The translations under genes and the position numbers were made by a program. Below are positions 45,193 through 56,219 of a DNA stretch of 64,000 nt, in pieces. The first letter of the stretch is position 1. Each line of letters begins with the position of its first letter. This DNA comes from Lactuca virosa. Lineage: Eukaryota > Streptophyta > Magnoliopsida > Asterales > Asteraceae. The DNA lies in contig CAKMRJ010004445.1 in assembly GCA_928212115.1 (NCBI GenBank), forward strand, positions 80,623,748 to 80,687,747, given 5' to 3'. The notes beneath the pieces were generated by a model. That model saw only the letters and a list, made by a program, of their open reading frames with translations, did not search any database and was not told the DNA's origin.

Positions 45193-45890
45193 GATTCTAT
45201 AACACCCGTCAAAATTAGGTCAATAGCAATCACATGTGATTATACCAATCATGTAATGTGCTTTTGTCAAAACAAGTAATGTAGTAAACTCACTATGTAT
45301 TTCATGATAATTCTAAAATAAATATGAAATTTCATACATACTTTATAGTATAAATCAATGTATACATCCATAGGATTCCAAAAATATAAAGAACATCTAA
45401 ATCTGACTTCGCGAGAAGAAGTTATGATAAACGGAACACTATAAAATCTCTATAAGAAAAGGAATTTAAAATAGGTTTATAATTAGCTATTAGAATCTAA
45501 TAGAGAGTTGTAGTACTCAGAATTACCTACGCGTGGATATAAAGAACGTCAAAAACAAAGTTCATATGCAAAAGTTATGACCTTCCGAAGATGCAGCTGT
45601 CTTAGAGCATGACACGTGGTAGGAAACCCTAGCTATCTGGATTCACGACGTGAACCTTAGATTCACGATGTGAAAGTCGTCCAGGACACATTTCGGAGCT
45701 AGAAAACACGTGCGAAGTCTACGGGAATGAGGTGTTCAATCCTCACGACGTGAACATCAAAGACACGACGTGAAACTAGAATCGTGACACCTTCGGAAGC
45801 TAGGACGCAAATGGCAAGTCTACGACATGACTCGGCTCAGATTCACAACGTGAATCTTAAGTTCACGACGTGAACTTGTCTTGGACAACC

Positions 45891-45898
45891 TATAAATA
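45891..45898 (+). promoter_or_regulatory. TATA box of the solo LTR
   Basis: TATAAATA in CAACCTATAAATAGCG, directly downstream of the CACGACGTG motif cluster. Confidence 0.72.
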
Positions 45899-46290
45899 GC
45901 GACTCCGACCTCTTCTCTTCTTACACCTTTACTTCTTTCCGTTCTCTCCTTTGATGAAGCCCTCTTGCATCCCGGGCCCAGTGATCGCGAACCGTTGAAT
46001 GTTTTTAGTTAGATTCCGTCAAAATACAATATTAAGGTGAGTTTCACGGCCCCACTTTCTAATGTTTTCGGGGGAAAACGCATGCTAAATATTGAATAAA
46101 AGTTAATATTATGTTTATATGATAGTATGTTCGTATCAACATATATAGTTATATTAACCGAAATATAGTTGTTTTGTCTCATATATACCTAACGTATATA
46201 TGATATATTGAAATCACACAACTATGTTAAACTTGTTAGCATGTTAGTATTATAGAAGTATACTAATATGTAATCGGAATTATACTCGAG

Positions 46291-46293
<3 letters not shown>

Positions 46294-46348
<55 letters not shown>
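46294..46348. repeat. (AT)n microsatellite in the solo LTR
   Basis: About 55 bases of AT dinucleotide. Confidence 0.95.
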
Positions 46349-46351
<3 letters not shown>

Positions 46352-47371
46352 ATGTAACTTATGAGTTATACTTCGGAGTTCTATTTATACTATGTGGTGT
46401 GATAAACCCAGAGTTATACTCGGAAGTTATATATATCATTTGTTAAGTATGTTATATGTGATTATTGATGGTTTTATGTCAAGATAGAACCTGTTATGTT
46501 ATATGTTATTACTGTTGGTTTTATGTCAAGATAAATCCTGGTTTTACCTCAAGTTATAGCTATTATACTGCCTAAATGTTATGAAATTAGGAGTAATGTT
46601 TAAAAGCATAGTCTAGTAACTTAGGGTTTTAGACATGAAAATGCTTTTGTTGTTAGGACTATAGAAAGTCGTCAAAGTCTACATGAGCTACTCTATTCAT
46701 CATCTAAGATTGGGGATCTTAGTGGAAGTCCTCTGACCTGTAACCGTTAATCCCGTGTGAGCGAGGAAGATGTGTATGAATAAGATACGGGTTGACAACC
46801 CCACTCGTGGTTGCTAATTACAACCCAAGACAAGCGAGTGACGATCTGTCCTTTTATTTGTTATTGTTCCGGCGTCGATGAAGCGCGCGGTATTGTGTGT
46901 ATGTGTGTGAAATTCTCATGAATAGCATGAGTGACTGTCATAGGTTTTGTTTGTCAAGCAGCGGTTACAGACTCATGGTAGCAACTTATTAGAAACATTA
47001 TACTTCGTCGTTATACAAGTATTAATGTTAGGTATAAGTTTCCCCATACTTATACCTTAGGTTCAAATGATGTGTAGGTATATCACTTATTTAATAAGTA
47101 AACCATTATACCTAATATATATACTAAATGTTGGAGAGTCAAAATGATACTTTCGAAACTATACTTTTTGAACATGAGAAAAAGTGTTATTTTATATGGA
47201 GTCAAAACCTGTGAATTCACCAAATTCATGTTGACGTAATTTAAAATGCATGTACTTTCAGGAAGTTGATAACTATGATACGAGAAATGACGTTACATCG
47301 CCGGGTGTTTCCGCCGACGGCCGGGGTGTGACAGATTCACACGAGTGTTCCTCCAATTCACTCAAACCAAG

Positions 47372-47383
47372 GCTCTGATACCA
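47372..47383 (-). other. G element primer binding site
   Basis: Minus-strand TGGTATCAGAGC, perfect, three bases from the G 5' LTR. The solo LTR lies only 39 bases away. Confidence 0.9.
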
Positions 47384-47386
47384 ACT

Positions 47387-48752
47387 TGTAACATCCATAA
47401 AAATCATGCCAATTTAAAACTTTTAAGTTAATCAAAAACCATTAATTATTTCAAATTTGTTTTCAAAATAGTTTCATGACAGAGTATCCCAAGATCAAAT
47501 AAAAAAATAGGAGGAGGTGCACGATCACTCCCTCGCCTTCCCGCGATCCTCCGAAGTACTTGAAACAATAATCGATAAATGTAAGCTCGAAGGCTTAGTG
47601 AGTTACCCCCAAAATACCAACACCATACAAACCAGAACAATATCAATACAAACAGTATGCATACTGAGCCATCAGTCTCACTGGACTGCCTCGCATGCCT
47701 ACAGTGACTGGACTGCTCCCGAGCATTCGGCATGTCTGGACCGCCTCGTAGGGCCTTCGGCCTAACTGGCCCGCCTCGTAGGGCCTTCAGCCTATCCGAA
47801 CCGCCCTGGGTATGTTGGCCTTCAGCACAAAGCAGGACCACCTTAACCCAACCATACACACATATGTTGACATACTCATAACACATAACAATCAACAAGC
47901 AAGCACAAATCACTAAGAATAGCATCATCCTATCTACCAGGATAGCTATCTAACAGATCATAACAACATATAAGGATTCTATAACTAGGATATCAATCCA
48001 AAGGGCCGGCCTTGGTGCCTTAGACCCTATTGATATAGTGAGGAGAATTCACCTCTCACTGTCGAACCGAACTGAAAAAGATCAACTCCTAAAACAATGC
48101 TTCAAACACCAACACCTATAACCACCAATAGTCCATTTCCATAAATTTCCAAATTACCAAAACGCCCTCAGAAGTCAAACTGGTCAACCTTAGGTCAAAG
48201 TCAAAGGGAATGGTCAAGGTCAACAGTCCATGTTGACCCAACTCGCTGAGTGCAGCTTATAGACTCGTCGAGTCCCTTCAGAACTCAGAAAGTCGCGTAA
48301 GTCTGGGTCAACTCGTCGGGTTGGCTATCCAACTCGTCGATTCCATGCATCGTTCAGAAGGCCGGAAAAAACCCCAACAACTCGTCGAGTCACCCATAAC
48401 TGATCGAGTCCAAGCAGAATCCAGAAGACGTGAAATCCTGTCTCAAATCGTCGAGTTGGCTTATCCAACTCGTCGATTTCATGCAGTCCTTTTCTTGTCC
48501 AGGCGATTTGAAGCTACTCCAAAGCTCCAAATTGTAGATCTAACCTCCTAGGGTCTGATTACCACGTAAAGTTGCAAACTTTACGTGCATGCTAGGCTCC
48601 AAGATACTAAAACACTCATAACTAGCCTTAGAAGAAGGTTTTGGACATGGAGGAGAGCCAAAGCTTCATAAAGCTTGAGGCTTTATGTCAATAAGGGTCA
48701 AGAGGAGTCCAGATCTGGAACTATGCCCTTGTGACAAGCTCAAATCCGAAAG
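47387..48752 (-). repeat. G 5' LTR, truncated by T4
   Basis: On the minus strand this LTR ends GGATGTTACA next to the primer site. It extends at least 1366 bases until T4 begins. It contains a cluster of CTCGTCGAGT motifs (48240-48480). A 160-codon open frame at 47446-47928 has no recognisable domain and is not supported as a gene. Confidence 0.8.
48240..48485. repeat. CTCGTCGAGT motif cluster in G LTR
   Basis: About eight copies or close variants of ACTCGTCGAGT within 245 bases (CTCGCTGAGT, CTCGTCGAGT, CTCGTCGGGT, CTCGTCGATT, CTGATCGAGT, ATCGTCGAGT). The core is nearly self-complementary. Confidence 0.85.
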
Positions 48753-49099
48753 TGCCACACCCCCAAACCATGACGGCGGAAACGTCCGGGGGTGGATGAC
48801 TTTCATGTATTGTATGATAACAGTTGAATAATAGTAAAGAAAGCAAACATGACCATCATATATATAATTGAAAAGGTTACATCATTGTAAGTGTTACATG
48901 TTTTCAAAAGACAATTACAATATGATGATAAAAGACATGTTTGACGCCTTAGCACCCCATCCTCAAACGCGTGTGTTTACCTGTTTTACTGACTTCTTAA
49001 GAATACAAGTTGTTTGAAAAAGTGTCAAAATTAAGTTGGTGAGTTCATAAGAGGTAGTTGTGAAAAATAGTAAGCCTTTTCGTGAAAAGATGTCATATT

Positions 49100-49345
49100 T
49101 GTTTCAAGAAAATCCGATATTTTCAAATAATGAAATGTAAGCCGTTCACTTGTAAAATAAGGGTGTTTGTTCTAGAAAATCTAATATTTTCTAATGAATG
49201 AGATGTAAGTTGTTTACTTGTATAATGATAATGTTTACTCCAGAAAATCCAATATTTTTTAATGAATGAGATTTAAGTGGTTTACTTGTATAATGATAAT
49301 GTTTACTCCAGAAAATCCAATATTTTCTAATGAATGAGATGTAAG
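49100..49345 (-). repeat. 68-base tandem repeat, four copies, in T4 LTR
   Basis: Units begin near 49107, 49174, 49242 and 49310 (period 67-68). Each has CAGAAAATCCAATATTTTCT followed by AATGAATGAGATGTAAG and TTTACTTGTATAATGA. T1-T3 have one copy of the AGAAAATCC(N)ATATTTTCT core at the same LTR position. Confidence 0.88.
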
Positions 49346-49625
49346 ATGTAATAGTTCCAAAATCACAATGTACCTCAGTTAGGTACGATTGAAGATAGTG
49401 TCTCACAATTTCCATTCAATGAGTGTACGTGTTTTTGAAGTGAAAATATTTGTAAATGACATTATCCCATATTTCCAAGGTAACGTCGAGAATATCGTAA
49501 AACAATTATATATGCACTTTTTATAATTTTACCCTTTGCTCGACGGGTTACAAAGGGGGTAAAGTTTCGAAAACTATATTTGTAAAGTTTTGATGAAATG
49601 AATGCTTTGTACTCGAAATATATAG

Positions 49626-49713
<88 letters not shown>
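49626..49713. repeat. (AT)n microsatellite in T4 LTR
   Basis: About 88 bases of AT dinucleotide; the Ile-Tyr open frame across it is an artefact. Confidence 0.95.
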
Positions 49714-49717
<4 letters not shown>

Positions 49718-50860
49718 ATGAATAATCTAATGTTTATCAAAATGTTGTTCGTGTAATCATATGCGATTGATAGTAAAACCGTTTCGTGTATTCAACACTT
49801 TTTGTAAAAATGATTAAATAACGTATTTAAGTGTTTGCGTTTTAATGTAAATATTCATGCATGTTTACTTGTATCCCTCCCTTAAAAATTAGAAAAAGAG
49901 TCTTGAAAATGTAGGGGTATGAACTCACCTTATGTGTAGTCGTGGTTTGATAACAAGACAAAAGCAGTGACTTCGGGCTCGAATATGGGAAGGTTATCGT
50001 AATCCTAATGGTTTCAAACACATAATAATGTGTGAAAAAGATGTTAATAACTATGAAATGTTTGCAAAGACACTAGAGTTCTGTAGGAAAGTTACGAAGT
50101 TACTAAGGAGTAAACTTGATCAAAAGCTTCATGTGAAGATGTTTGTGAAGGACTTGAGTTGAGATCAAGGAAGTTTGATTTCTATGAGAGGATTTTAGAG
50201 GATTTCGATCACTGGGTATGTAAAAGAAGAATGATCTCTATATTCTTAATTAAATAGGAAGGAAAGATAGGCGGTGAGGTGATGTTTATGTTGGTAAGCA
50301 CAATTATCTTCTAGGAAAGCTAACTTAATCAATCAAGTGGCACCACTTGGCCACCTTTTGGGTGATTTCGGCCAAGTGGGGGGTGATTTCGGTCCTATAT
50401 GTTCAAAGATTCTAAAACTTGAAAATATTGAAGTATTAAACCAGAGCATGCTCATAGACATAATACTTGAGCTTGTGTTGATTCCTTTGAGTCCTTGATG
50501 GCTTGTTGACTTCATTTGTCTTTCAATGGTTCATTACAACTTGGATTTTTAAAAGTGTATATAAATACGAACTTGTAGAAGCATGCTCTTTTGGCTTTCT
50601 ATGTTCAATTGTAACAAGGTTACAATGTGAATCTACTGGTACATGGTTGAAGTTTAGACCTAGTTGCTCTAGGATTTTTCAGGTTGTCACATTATCCCCC
50701 CGTTAGAGGGAATTTAGTCCAGAAATTTGAACTTTAAGTTGGACTTCAAGTGTTGACAAAAAGATGTGGATACTTCTGTTTTATCTGATCTTCTTGTTCC
50801 CATGTGAACTCAGGTCCTCGTTTGGTATTCCAGTGGATCTTTACTATTGCGTCTGCTGTT

Positions 50861-51068
50861 TTGATCAGTAGGCAGTGTGTGGGTTTGGTTTACATATCTA
50901 CGTTCATCCGAATGGTATTATGTCTACTCGTAGTACTGGGTAGTTTCGTCATGAAATTCATGGTTGGATTCATACCTGGTTCATCTATCATTGCCTCGTG
51001 TATACAAGTCGTATATAATTAAGATTGATAAGACGGTCGGATAGGTGACTCTGCCTTAAGTCCACAAC
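50861..51068. other. Unassigned DNA between T4 and the copia element
   Basis: No recognised domain. It may be further T4 pol rearranged beyond recognition, or the target of the copia element. An open frame at 50804-51022 is an antisense shadow at its start. Confidence 0.4.
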
Positions 51069-51073
51069 CAGAC
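51069..51073. other. Target site duplication of the copia element, left
   Basis: CAGAC; repeated at 63971-63975. Confidence 0.95.
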
Positions 51074-51703
51074 TGCTGAATCATATAAGTGACCCTCTTG
51101 AACTTAGTCTACCGCAGCTCTCCTAGATCCGCAGTCAACTCCATTCAGCAACTCCATCCGAAGTCTTCATCATCCGCAGTTCACTAGTTTTCAGTTTAGC
51201 TTTATCTGCTTTATTAGAATACTCTCTTTTGTCCAGTATGCCTTGCATGGCTACACATAGATAGCTGAAATAATGTAATATTCGAGTCTCTATATATAAG
51301 AGCTCAATCCTTGTTATTAAACATCTGTCTCATATAAAACTTCGCATCTTGAATCTCATATCTCGTGTTATTACTCTCATCCCTTTCTTTCTCAAAGTTC
51401 ATATAAATATAACAGATTATTACCTCCCTTCGGAGCAAGTCATTCTTGACTTAATCACTTAGTTTGATCTCACTTACTAACTTGGTCTGAGTGCATTCCT
51501 TGTTAAGAATCAACTTATGTGTATACTTGATATAATACCTACTGTTATTTATATTTCCTTACATTTCCGCACCTAACTTTCTAATTATCTAACTCTAACT
51601 TATTATTATTATTGTTGATCTTTTATATCCTTGAGATAAACTATTCCGCAACTATACTTGTTCTAACGTTTGTTCAAGTGTGTCCCAAGTTTTTCTCTCA
51701 ACA
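51074..51703 (+). repeat. Copia 5' LTR
   Basis: TGCTGAATCATATAAG to TCTCTCAACA, 630 bases. TATATATAAG at 51291 is the likely promoter core. CCGCAG occurs three times upstream of it and CCGCA twice downstream. Confidence 0.94.
51291..51299 (+). promoter_or_regulatory. TATA box of copia 5' LTR
   Basis: TATATATAA within GTCTCTATATATAAGAGC, conserved as TGTATATAAGAGC in the 3' LTR at 63558. Confidence 0.65.
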
Positions 51704-51704
51704 A

Positions 51705-51718
51705 TTGCTATTAGAGCC
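51705..51718 (+). other. Copia primer binding site (degenerate)
   Basis: TTGCTATTAGAGCC, two mismatches to the usual TTGGTATCAGAGCC; initiator-Met tRNA type. Confidence 0.75.
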
Positions 51719-51828
51719 AAAGTGGTTGCCTTTTGAAGCAAAACTCTGTGTTTGAAAAAGCCTTCTATACCACTAAAGCTCATTTCTTAAAAAAAAAAAC
51801 AAAAAAAAACTTTTCAAAACAAGGAAAT

Positions 51829-53263
51829 ATGGCACAGACATTATCTCTTAATGTATCAAACAGTTTTGGCGGTTCGAATAAAGAACCGATACTTGTGGCA
51901 AATGAATAAAGAATGGAAAGATATTTGAGGAGACTCGGAAGAGGCGTATGGAGATCTGTTGAAGAAGGGCCTCATGTTCCTGTTCTATCTCCGATACAAA
52001 CCGATGGAGCCACAGCCAGACTTGGAGGAGGTCAACCAGCGATGAATCATCCTACCAAAGACGATCTTGACAAAATTGAAAATGACGCTATTGCATTTTA
52101 TGAGATCTCGTGTGGAGTTGCGCCTGACAACTTCGACATAATCATAAATTGCAAATCCGCAAAGGAGATCCGGGATGTTCTTAAAAATCTATATGATGGA
52201 ACTGAACAAGCTCAAGACAAAAAGCTTACTACTGCACTCAATGAGTGTAATAACTTTAAAGCTCATGCATGTGAAAGTTTGGAAGATTCCTTTAAGAGAT
52301 TCAATCTGATAGTCACAAAGCTATCCAATGCTGGCACAGTCCGAAGCAACCATGAAACAAATCTTCAGTTTATAAATGGCTTAGGAAGACACTGGACGAC
52401 TGCCAAAATGATTGTTCAAGGGGATAGAAAAATTCATTCTCTATCTCTTTATAAGCTCTACGGTGAACTGCAAGCTCAAGAGTCTACGGTACTCAAAGAC
52501 TGTGCAGACTTCGGTGGTGCACTTGCTCTCATAGCACAATCTTCTCATTCTCAATCATACTCCACCGTATATGACAAACCTCCGCAGTCATATGAAGCAG
52601 ACTTAGAGTATGACGAAGAAGAAGAATTTCAGAATGCAATCGCTCTTGTCAGCCAACAATTCAACCGTTTACCACCTACATTCCGAAAGAATCAGCAGTA
52701 TAACAAGCTACCTTTCAAGCGCAATTTTAACTTTCAAAACAATCACTCTTGTTTCACTAAAAAACCTTACCCACCACCGCAGTCTCAAAATACTCAACCC
52801 AAGGAGGCACCGCAGTCCATCCAAATCAGAAGATAAGAGTGATATTTTGATATGTCACAAGTGCAACAAAGAGAATCATTTTGCCAAAGACTGCAAGGAA
52901 AATGTGGTAAAAGATAGAGCATTCTATCTCAGAATGGCTCAAGAAATGGAGGAAAAAGAAAAGGGAAGAGCGTATGTTGCTCAAGTAAAAAGAGACCATC
53001 AAGTTTGGTCATCCGGAGATGAAGACGAAGCCATCAGCAACATCAAAGGAAAAGGCAAGATCTGCATGCTGGCAACTGCGGATGATGGTGGGTCTACAAA
53101 GATGGAAAAGAACTACTGCTACATGGCAAAGGATGGCACACTCAGCATTGTTGAACAGGTAAAACTCATGATCCACACTCTAAACTATAACATGCATGAT
53201 TGTCAACCCTTCATAGACAACCTTAATGACACATGTGTTTCACGTAAGAGGACGTTTGGATAA
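51829..53263 (+). pseudogene. Copia gag with CCHC zinc knuckle
   Basis: The likely start is ATG 51829 (MAQTLSLNVSN). A TAA at 51907 interrupts the frame, which continues with RYLRRLGRGVWRSVEEGP. The conserved gag helices follow: AFYEISCGVAPDNFDIII, AKEIRDVLKNLYDGTEQAQ, ALNECNNFKAHACESLEDSF, KLSNAG, LQFINGLGRHW and LYGELQAQE. Near 52800 the frame shifts. The +1 frame then carries CHKCNKENHFAKDC (CCHC with Asn for the usual Gly) and a charged tail to 53263. It forms the particle in family members. The conserved gag core is intact apart from the early stop and one shift. Confidence 0.87.
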
Positions 53264-54869
53264 CAAAAGACTCAAAATGGCTATGTTAGAAAATGACTTA
53301 ATATTAGAGAAAGATGCAAGAATGTTGAGTGAAACACGGTTAGAAATAGCTTTGAACCAGAGAGATTTAGCTCAGACTGAAATTGTACGCTTAAATGTTT
53401 TAATAGAATAATTGTTTAATGAAAGTGAAGCCATCGAGAATCTGGTTAACAATGGGACTACTGATAATACTTACAATTGGGGTTGGTCCAATGGGTACTC
53501 TACCGCAATGGACTTATCACCCCGGTTCAACAAGGACCGTCCCTACATCCCTCCGGACCGTGAATTTTTGTTTCCGGTCAATAACAAAACATTTCCTGAA
53601 GATATCAAAACTCACTTTGGTAGACTTCATGATCTGAGTAACAATTGTGTTATCGAAGAAATTCTCCCTGAATTTTCTAGTCCTATAGATAGCTCAACTC
53701 TTCCTTGTTCTCAGACTTCATCAATTGCTGATGAGGAAATTGTTCTGGAAGGTCCCGAAGTCTCAATGGACTTCCCGTCACTGCCTTCAGACCGCAGTAT
53801 CCCTTACTGTAGTCATGAACCACAGTCTGTCCATCTACCTTCCATCAATTATCCCACCAAGATACGCACTCAAACTTACTATGCGGTTGTTCAAAGCTCC
53901 GAACCGCATACCAAAGTCAAAAGTACCGTGACCATCCAACCAATTCATCATTAATTACCAATCGAAAACTTTGAAGTTGGTCAATGTTCTCTGAATCCTG
54001 AACTCTCCAGTTCGGATGAATCAAGTCCTCAAATTGCCAAACGTTTCAAGGAAACCGCAACTGAATGTCACCGACTGCGGTTCTCCTAAAACCGAGGCAA
54101 AAAGGGCTTTCAAAGAAGAAATTCGATCCCGAGGCACAAATCGACAAATCTTTTCTAAAAACAAAAGGCATGTCAGATTTTAAAAAATCTAAGAGTCCAG
54201 AAAAGTTTGTTTTCTCGCACTATTTCCAAAAAAACTCTCCCATCAAGAGAACATACAAAAAGGAATATACAGTTTCAACAGCCATTCCAAATTCATCTGA
54301 CACAACCCAAAAGTAAGTAAAGTCTTTTCGTAACAATGGTTTTCAAATCTATTCCTCAGATGATCCGAAATGGAAGGGTATCTTACCCACTCCAATACTT
54401 TTGAAATCACATCAAAATTTTAATAAGTGGAAGGGTATTTTACCAAAACCAACAAAAAGGTCCAAAAGATCTACACGTGCTAAATCTTCTTCGAAACAAA
54501 CCTTTTCAAATTCCAACAGCACCAATGTCAGATCTCACCACCCTCGGACCGGTCACAAGCAGTCTACTTCGTCATTTAGACCGCTGACCAAACAAGGTGT
54601 CAGAGTAAAAGACAGAATTTCAGCATGTCAGTGTCAATGTAGGTGTCAAAATGATTCATCTCATGTCAAATCTAGTTCGTATCAAAAACCTCGTAACTTT
54701 TTTAAATCTCGCAACACTCCAAAAATTCACAAACACCCAGGACTAGGCTTAAAAGTTGACATAAAGTCTGCCCCTGCAACCTCGGTCCATGCATCAATCA
54801 GAAACTCACCTTTTATCCAAGGCTCCAAACTAGTTTGGGTGCCTAAAGTAACCGTGTAATTCTCAGGCC
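53226..54869 (+). pseudogene. Copia gag-protease spacer region
   Basis: Four successive open pieces lie in this 1.6-kb region: a coiled-coil-like segment (ARMLSETRLEIALNQRDLAQTE) at 53226-53411, an acidic Ser/Pro-rich part at 53412-53954, a basic part at 54065-54316, and a Lys/Ser-rich part at 54401-54859. The last includes CQCQCRCQ and ends SKLVWVPKV, which reads towards protease. No known domain is recognised. It is much longer than the short gag-protease link usual in copia elements, but long spacers occur in the SIRE lineage. Confidence 0.65.
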
Positions 54870-56219
54870 TTGTGCAAGGAGGAACAAGAAGAAGAATGGT
54901 TAATCGACAGTGCCTTCTCCTTGCACATGACCGGAAGTTTAGAATACCTTCGGGACTTCAGGCCAATTTGCAACGGTGGAAATGTCACATTCGGCAACAA
55001 CGCGAACGGAATCATCCGAGGTTACGGTGTTCTTACTACGGGAAACTTCTCTATTCAAAAGGTTGCCTATGTGGAAGGTCTTAAACACAATCTCATCAGT
55101 GTTGGCCAAGGATGTAAGGCAGGCCATCAAGTTGAATTTGATGACCAATTCTGCTACATAATGACAAGCGATAGGAGCACTTGCCTAATCAAATCCAGAT
55201 CCGAAGGTACTATGTATCCTCTAGATGTCTCTCTGATCATAGGCAAACCGCAACTATGCTTCCTATCCAAAGCAGTATCCGAAGTCAGCTGGCTATGGCA
55301 CCGGAAGCTAGCTCATCTCAACTTCAGATATATCAACATTCTAGTTACTGGAGAACTCGTCCGAGGTCTTCCAATCCTCAAGTTCAGCAATGATACTCTC
55401 TGTCCGGCATGTGAATGTGGAAAGCAATCCAAAGCATGTCACCCAATGGTGATTGATTCTTCAATCTCAGAACCACTGAAACTTCTCCACATTGATCTCT
55501 GCGGTCCATCCACCGTAGCCAGTATTCACCACAAGAAATACATACTGGTTATAGTAGATGACTTCACACGTTTCACATGGGTTTTCTTTCTTAGACTCAA
55601 GTCAGAAACACCGCAGGTATTCATCATGTTTATCAAGGAGATATAGCTTCAAATCAAATTACCAGTACGACGCATCCGTAGTGACAATGGAACCGAGTTC
55701 ACTAATCATCATCTAAATAGTTTCTTGGTTTCCAAGGGCATCAGTCACAATTTCTCAGCTCCGTACACACCGCAGCAGAATGGAGTAGTAGAGCGAAGGA
55801 ACCGCACTCTGGTAGAAGCAGCCAGATCTATGCTCAATTTTGCCAACCTTCCTCTCTACTTCTGGGCCGAAGCAGTGGCCACAGCATGCTTTGTACAAAA
55901 CTGAAGCATTGTGTGCAAGCGTCTTAGTAAAACTCCGTATGAGGGCCTTAACAACCGCAAGCCAAATGTCAGATTATTCCATATCTTTGGGTGTAGATGT
56001 TTTGTGATCAACAAGAGAGATCGTCTTAACAAGTTCGCACCGAAGTCTGATGAAGGCATCTTCCTTGGCTACTCAACAAACAAAGTTGCGTACAGAGTTC
56101 TCATTAGGCGCACAAGGCTAATAGTTGAAAGCTTCGATGTCAAATTCGATGACTATTACGTCCGCAACACTGCTCCATCAACCGAAACCAAAGCAATCCT
56201 GGAATGTGATATTACTTGA
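54870..56219 (+). pseudogene. Copia protease and integrase
   Basis: Protease motif EEWLIDSAFSLHMTG (usually DSGCS.HMTG, so the Gly and the following Cys are changed), then LKHNLISVGQ. GAG-pre-integrase HHCC follows: WHRKLAHLNF and CPACECGKQSKAC. The integrase core has D in LLHIDLCGPS and VDDFTRFTWVFFL. A TAG at 55646 is followed by D in RRIRSDNGTEFT and E in NGVVERRNRTL, a TGA at about 55903, and the C-terminal SDEGIFLGYS. The frame shifts near 56200 into the RT frame. All three catalytic acidic residues are present. Confidence 0.87.

Larger units (their letters stand above)
45198..47333 (+). repeat. Solo LTR, gypsy-type
   Basis: 2136 bases from TATAACACCCG (terminal TG changed to TA) to GGGTGTGACA, bounded by GATTC on both sides (45193-45197, 47334-47338). 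No internal region adjoins it. It contains a TATA box at 45891, CACGACGTG motifs at 45640-45870, an AT microsatellite and a Tekay-like GC-richer block at 46690-46900. The 3' end (TTTCCGCCG) resembles the Tekay terminal hairpin. Confidence 0.93.
27363..48752. repeat. Composite B: second tandem copy of G with embedded V, later split by T3 and a solo LTR
   Basis: Copy B runs from G RNase H (27363) through RT, protease, zinc knuckle, V LTR, V gag start and G gag core. It is split by T3 (33070-44627), resumes as G leader, is split again by a solo LTR (45198-47333), and ends in G primer site and 5' LTR. It is the longer of the two copies and shows the original order of G. Integrase and the 3' LTR of G are missing at its left edge. 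Confidence 0.82.
48753..50860 (-). mobile_element. T4: Tekay-like 3' LTR with pol tail
   Basis: The LTR is 48753-50691 on the minus strand (TGTGACAACC to GTGTGGCA, where the last bases usually read GTGTGACA). It is preceded by the polypurine tract at 50692-50705. The pol end follows (about 50780-50860; VRWNTKRGPEFTWEQED on the minus strand). The rest of T4 is absent. The left flank reads GAAAG, but the partner end needed to confirm a duplication is missing. Confidence 0.87.

Noticed and set aside
47446..47928. 160-codon open frame on the minus strand
   Set aside because: It lies wholly in the G LTR; no recognisable domain and a Cys/Trp-rich random composition.
48748..48752. GAAAG as target duplication of T4
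   Set aside because: The other end of T4 is absent, so it cannot be paired.
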